Shown: one piece after another, positions 59,141 through 64,000 of the stretch
Layout: every line of letters starts with the position of its first letter
Numbering within the stretch: the stretch's first letter is position 1
Source of the DNA: Ampelocalamus luodianensis
Taxonomy: Eukaryota; Streptophyta; Magnoliopsida; Poales; Poaceae
Reading direction: 5' to 3'
NCBI GenBank assembly: GCA_036346255.1
Contig: CM070628.1
Coordinates: 23,451,840-23,515,839, forward strand
DNA length: 64,000 nt
Made by a program: the position numbers and the translations under genes
Notes under the pieces: model-generated
Databases searched by the model: none
What the model saw: only the letters and a program-made list of their open reading frames with translations
Told to the model about the DNA's origin: nothing

Positions 59141-60290
59141 CGTAAAAATCTCAATGCAACTGTTTGTCAGAACTCCTTTTCTGCAGCTTATGTGCCGCAT
59201 TGCAAAGCCTACACCGGAGATAGTTGAAGAAGGTTCGCTTGCAGTCCTCGGCAGACTTGCACACTTGAGAACCAGATTAGGAAGCCCAAAGTCGATGCGT
59301 ATGGCTAAAATTTTAGAACTAATGAAACAAGGCAAGGCTAAATGTTTTAAGCAAGATGCACAAGGTACTCTCTGGTTTGGAAACCGTATGGTGGTACCGT
59401 TTGATCACCACTTGAGAGAATTGATTATCAAGGAGGCTCATAACTCAAAATTCTCTATCCACCCCGGGAGTACAAAAATGTATCAAGATTTGAAGAAGAA
59501 ACTGTGGTGGAGCCGAATGAAGCAAAACGTTGCGCAGTATGTGGCCGAGTGCGATCTATGTCAAAGAGTTAAGGCTGAGCACTTGAAGCCAGCTGGTACT
59601 CTAGATCCCCTGCCCATTCCCCAGTGGAAATGGGAAGAAGTTGGCATGGATTTTATCACCGGCCTTCCTAGAACTAAAGCTGGATTTGATTCTATATGGG
59701 TAATTGTAGACCGTTTGACGAAAGTTGCTCACTTCATTCCTGTCAAGACCATCTACCGTGGGGACAAGTTAGCGGAGCTTTACATTGCAAGAATTGTTTG
59801 TCTCCACGGTGTTCCAAAGGTGATAGTTTCTGATAGAGGCCCTCAATTCACATCCTATTTCTGGGAATGCTTACATAAAGCGATGGGGATCAGTCTATCT
59901 TTTAGCTTCGCTTATCACCCGCAAACAGATGGACAAACTGAGAGGGTAAACCAAGTTTTGGAAGATCTTCTCTGGGCTTGCGTGTTGTCCTACAGCGATA
60001 GTTGGGAAAATGTTTACCGCTTATGGAGTTCTCCTACAACAACAGCCTTCCAATCGAGCATTCAAATGTCACCCTTCAAGCATTGTATGGGAGAGCTTGT
60101 AGAACACCCTTGAACTGGTCCGGTTGTGGAGAGGCCATTTATGGCCCAACCTTGGTGGAAGATGCCGAGAACAAGTTCGTGTCATTCGCGAACGACTTAG
60201 GACGGCTCAATCACGCCGAAGTCATATGCCGATCATCGCCATCGCGAGTTGAGTTTCGGCGTGGACGATCATGTTTATCTTAAAGTCTCT
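59141..60290 (+). pseudogene. Chromovirus integrase
   Basis: Open from 59136 to 60113. The zinc region His-His-Cys-Cys is present: AHNSKFSIHPGSTK, then CDLCQRVK near 59550. The catalytic core has D in GMDFITGLP near 59645, D in VSDRGPQFTSYFW near 59830 and E in HPQTDGQTERVNQVLEDLL near 59920, so the DDE triad is intact as read. A shift at about 60020 breaks the C-terminal part. Confidence 0.93.
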
Positions 60291-60713
60291 CCTATGAAAG
60301 GAGTTCGCGCTTCCAAATCAAAGGCAAATTAGCACCTCGCTATATTGGACCTTTCCGTATTCTAGCTAAGTTGGGATCGGTGGCATACCGCTTGAGTTGC
60401 CACCATCACTCTCGCACGCATAACGCCTTCCATGTCTCCCAACTCAAGAAATGTCTTCGAGTCCCAACGGAAGCAACCGAGTTGGATAAACTCGACTTGC
60501 AACCCGATCTAACTTATCGAGAGCCCGATTCGTATCCTTGAGGAAACCGAGCGTAAGACTAGGAATCGTAACATCAAGTTCGTCAAGGTTCAATGGAGCA
60601 ACCACACGGAGAATGAAGCAACATGGGAACGTGAAGACCGGATGCGAGCAAAGATATCCGTAACTCTTCTCTGCATGAAGTGCCTTCAGATCAAGAAAGG
60701 AAAGGTAAAACAT
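60291..60713 (+). pseudogene. Integrase C-terminus with chromodomain
   Basis: A GPFRI-like stretch near 60340, then RNIKFVKVQWSNHTENEATWE near 60560-60630. KVQWSNHxEEEATWE is the usual chromodomain of chromovirus integrases, thought to steer insertion to heterochromatin. Stops occur near 60330 and 60540. Confidence 0.82.
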
Positions 60714-60830
60714 ATTAATGTAAATTATAACTCACAACACTATCTTTGAAGGAAATCAAGACAACATAAATTATAACTTCTAATAAAACTTTCTAATTCT
60801 TTCTCACCCGATCTCTGTCGAGATCTTTTG

Positions 60831-60843
60831 TAAGGGGGAGGTT
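60831..60843 (+). other. Polypurine tract of the chromovirus
   Basis: TAAGGGGGAGGTT directly before TGTCACAG. Confidence 0.88.
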
Positions 60844-63800
60844 TGTCACAGCCCCAACTAATTAAATGGGATTAATATGTATTTCACTAACATGAATTAT
60901 CAAATTCAAATCATTTCATAATATATTGTACTTGGAAAATCTAATTTGAGGTGAACATACACATCAAAATTCAGATTTCACTTCAAATCAGTAATAAAAG
61001 TTGTGATCATCATCTGAACCAATTTATTCAAATACTAAATTAATTATCATGAATTAATATAACTTTTCCAAAATTTTTGAGACTAGTTTGAACCTGTTTA
61101 AAATTCAAGCAACATTCATAGACATACAACATATTTGAAATTAAATATCACAAACTATATTATGAATAGTAGGGTTTTATAATTTTTATGGGAACTATAT
61201 CATCCCAGAACCCCACAAATTATTTCATAATTTTTGGAAATTTATTTCTATTTCTAAGCCTCGGTCAAAGTAGAGAGAAATAAATTAAATTGCAACAAAC
61301 CCTAGCCCAAACCCTAGACATCGTTCCTCGGACTCGAGTCCGACTCGCGATCGGACTCAACCCAACCGCCTAACTGCACCCTCACATGCGACCGTTGGAT
61401 CAAGCCTCCGCGGTCCAGATCTCGTCACCCCGTCGACCTGTCCGAATGCCCCCACTCATCTCGTCCGTCTGTTCGTCATCCAACGGTCCCGATTTAATCC
61501 CAGTGTTGCACCGAGCCGCGCCACCTTGAGTCACTGCCATCGCGGGCCCACCACAAGATCGTTTTCTCCAACGGCAGCGCGCGCGCGGGAGCAGAGCTCC
61601 ACGCGGCCGTACTGCGCTGAGCGCCTCTGGCACTCCCTGCGCCACCGCCCAAATGAGCCTATCCTCGAGCTTCTCCTGCACGCCGCGCCGCCTCCCCACC
61701 GCCCTTCGGCCATATTACCCCTCCCGCTCCTCCTTAGCCTCACTTCTCCTCGGTTGACAGAGGAGAGGGAAGCTTCCTTGAGCTCAATTCTCCAGAACTT
61801 TCACCTTCGCGCCCCAGCGCCTCCTTTGCTTGCCATCTCCTTTGCTTATGCGAGCTCTTGATTTTCTTTGCAGCACGGACCGCCTCGTGCTCACCGTAAG
61901 CTCCAGGTGCGCTCGGTGGACATCACCTTGTGTTCTTCACCTCCGGTGAGTTTTGACCTCTCTTTGCGCGCCACTTTGTGCCTTAGGACATGATCAAGAT
62001 TTCTCAACTTGTTGCATCGATGCTTGACAGATCACCGAATTTGGACCTTGCCCTCTTTCTACCGATAGCACTATTCATCGCCACATTATCATCCCGGTGA
62101 GCCATTCCTCGATCCATGCTTGGTGACCATCTCCGACCTCGCCAAGCTTTTCAACCTTTGTTTCCATAAATTTTGCCCAGAGCGACCCTCCTCGTGGAGC
62201 TTGCCGCCACCATCGCCATTGCTGTGGGCATCTCACCTCCAAGTTTCTCCGCCACTCCATCTCTCCGTGAGCTTGACCACTCTCATAGCTTAAGCATGCG
62301 TTATTCACTCTAAATGAACTAGGTTGGCACATGCACGTTAGCCGTAGGTCACCGCCGCTTGTCGCCGCTAGCCGGCAGTGCGAGCCATCTCCGTCGGCGC
62401 CACCACCCCCTTGAGCTTCGTGAGAGTACGAGGAATCCATTTCTGGTCTCCTTGTGCGCCGGCGTGGACCACGCCACGCGTGGCAGCAAAGCGAGCCACC
62501 GCGGCCGTGAAGGAGTGTGGCATGCTCCGACCGCGCCAGAGCCCAATCATTAGAAGTTAATTGCGGTGATTAGTATTTAATAAACGAATCTTTGCTCAGA
62601 AATCATTCATTAGTCTTTGGGTTTTGCGTTACGATCTCCATGACATGTGGGGCGAATAGCCGTTAAGTGATTGTGTAACTTTGAGTGTACGCTCATAAGG
62701 AAAACGTAATACTTTAGTTGCAAAATCGATAGTACGTTTTCATGTTTGGAGAACGATTTCACTAAATACGCTTGATGTTTCGTTGGTCTTGGGTCAAGTC
62801 CGACCGATCAACCTCGACTTCGGGGCCAGCAAGTCGGTGTGAGCGCTAGCGAGGCCTCGGTAGGAAAAGTAGTAAATGTTATATGAACTTCAAATCTAAT
62901 AACCGTACACCAAAATTGGTATTAACTTCTAAAATGCATAACTATTTCTTAATAACTCCAAATCATATGAAACCACTTCTGGAAACTTTCACTTTTAGTA
63001 AACTTTATATTAAAATTAGTTTCATACATGTCTCTGTAGCAGAGAGATTTATTTGGAGGTTAATCCATTTGAAACCATTATTTTGCAATAGGAAAAGGGC
63101 TGATAACTCCAAAAATGCATAAGTAATTATTGGAACCTCCAAAAACAGTGAGACCACTTTTGATAATTTTAATTTTCAGTGAACTTAATTCTAAAAATGG
63201 TCTCCATGTTACCTCTGTCACAGAAACTATTTTGGGAGAATATACTCCTTAACTCCATTGTTTTTATACTATAAAAGGCTGATAACTTTGAAAATCAATA
63301 ACTAAATCATAAAAACTCCAAAAAAGGACGAACTCAACTGTTTTTAACTTATAATAATATTGCCTATTTATCTATGTAATCCATGTACTCGCCGTTGTTC
63401 TACAAAATTTCACTTCGTAATTAAATTACATAATGACGGCTTATTGAAATCTGAAATTCAAACCATTATAACTTTCATATACTAAATCAAAATGAAGTAA
63501 TTCTTTCACCAGAAATCATTTAAAATCATGATCTAACTACTGTAGAAAAATCATGCATTTTTAGAATTTTGGTTTTGAGTTGTTTTCTGTGATTTATTTG
63601 ATGTTATAATTATATAGATCCCGAGCATATTGATATCGACACTTACGCTACCGAGAGTGAGCAGCTATCGTATCAGCAAGGCAAGCATCATTTGAACTTT
63701 CTTTTGCATTATATTTGATCCCAGTTTTGGTTAAGATAGTGCAATGATAATTGCTTGCATGCTATTTTTGATTATGTCAATATTTTTGTGATGTATAGTT

Positions 63801-64000
63801 TAGTTATGTCCTATGCTTGAGGTTAATCTTGAATTATGCCAACCCCTATATGCTTAAGACAGGATGTGTGAATTATGGGTTATAGAATTGCTTAGCCATG
63901 CAAGTCTAGATACGGTAGTTCGATCGTCGGGAATAACCCGGCGGTTTTGGGATACACACAACTCTTACTTTATGTTTTTACTTCAGATCTTTGTAGCTGT
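60844..64000 (+). repeat. 3' LTR of the chromovirus, cut by window edge
   Basis: It matches 50255-about 53480 along its whole length. Differences are mostly one-base length changes in short homopolymers, with fewer substitutions. About 1.5 kb of the LTR lies beyond the window. Confidence 0.92.

Larger units (their letters stand above)
50255..64000 (+). mobile_element. Tekay-like Ty3 chromovirus, right LTR cut by window
   Basis: Two long LTRs begin TGTCACAG at 50255 and 60844. The interior has a primer site, an extra ORF, gag, protease, reverse transcriptase, RNase H, integrase and a chromodomain-type C-terminus, in Ty3 order. A LTR of about 4.7 kb together with a chromodomain fits the Tekay (Del) clade. 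Frame breaks in every ORF make it inactive as read, though some may be sequence errors. The target duplication cannot be checked because the right end is outside the window. Confidence 0.92.

Overview
The window is a transposon-packed stretch of a grass (Poaceae-type) nuclear genome. The evidence is the TE families present: Tekay-like chromovirus, Ty1/copia, MULE, a Tourist-like MITE and very long solo LTRs. GC-rich small genes sit in AT-rich surroundings, and the plant-specific PGG-domain and F-box gene types occur. I cannot name the species. Few stretches are ordinary genes. The clearest are two minus-strand genes for PGG-domain membrane proteins (23492-24197 and 47133-48103), each with a TATA box upstream. 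There is also one tiny ORF with a good Kozak context (38020-38208) and a broken F-box gene (25667-29188).

Layout. 1-20 kb: one plus-strand MULE transposase pseudogene is cut into three pieces (4246-4448, 9561-10847, 19507-about 19830). The interruptions are a roughly 5.1-kb solo LTR (4449-9560, duplication AGTAC) and an 8.66-kb minus-strand LTR element without recognisable coding sequence (10848-19506, duplication GATGC). A second solo LTR of the 5.1-kb family lies in the opposite orientation at 1-4245 and runs off the left edge. 20-25 kb: a repeat with GGCGACAGG palindromes, a TA microsatellite, a 2.06-kb element with long inverted arms, the first PGG gene and a 283-bp MITE. 25.7-29.2 kb: an F-box gene split by a 2.86-kb insertion that carries a truncated copia pol. 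29.4-30.6 kb: a roughly 110-bp minisatellite. 31.0-31.4 kb: a 374-bp element with terminal inverted repeats, an 8-bp duplication and a tRNA-like centre. 32.8-38.0 kb: a third solo LTR (duplication AGGTG), apparently inside a 5' leader intron of the tiny ORF. 38.5-45.8 kb: a decayed copia element. 47.1-48.1 kb: the second PGG gene. 49.9 kb to the right edge: a Tekay-like Ty3 chromovirus nested in a fragment of the 5.1-kb LTR family. Its right LTR is cut by the window.

How it fits together. Most of the sequence is layered insertions, and target duplications let several layers be ordered. The protein-coding genes probably act independently of the transposons. The PGG pair looks like dispersed members of one family. 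I see no proven new system. The observations most worth testing are perfect matches to the plant mitosis-specific MYB3R (MSA) element in the 5.1-kb LTRs, the 374-bp hybrid of inverted-repeat element and tRNA-like sequence, and the F-box gene split by a copia-carrying insertion. Many frame breaks, and many differences between LTR pairs, are single-base changes in homopolymer runs. Some may therefore be assembly error.
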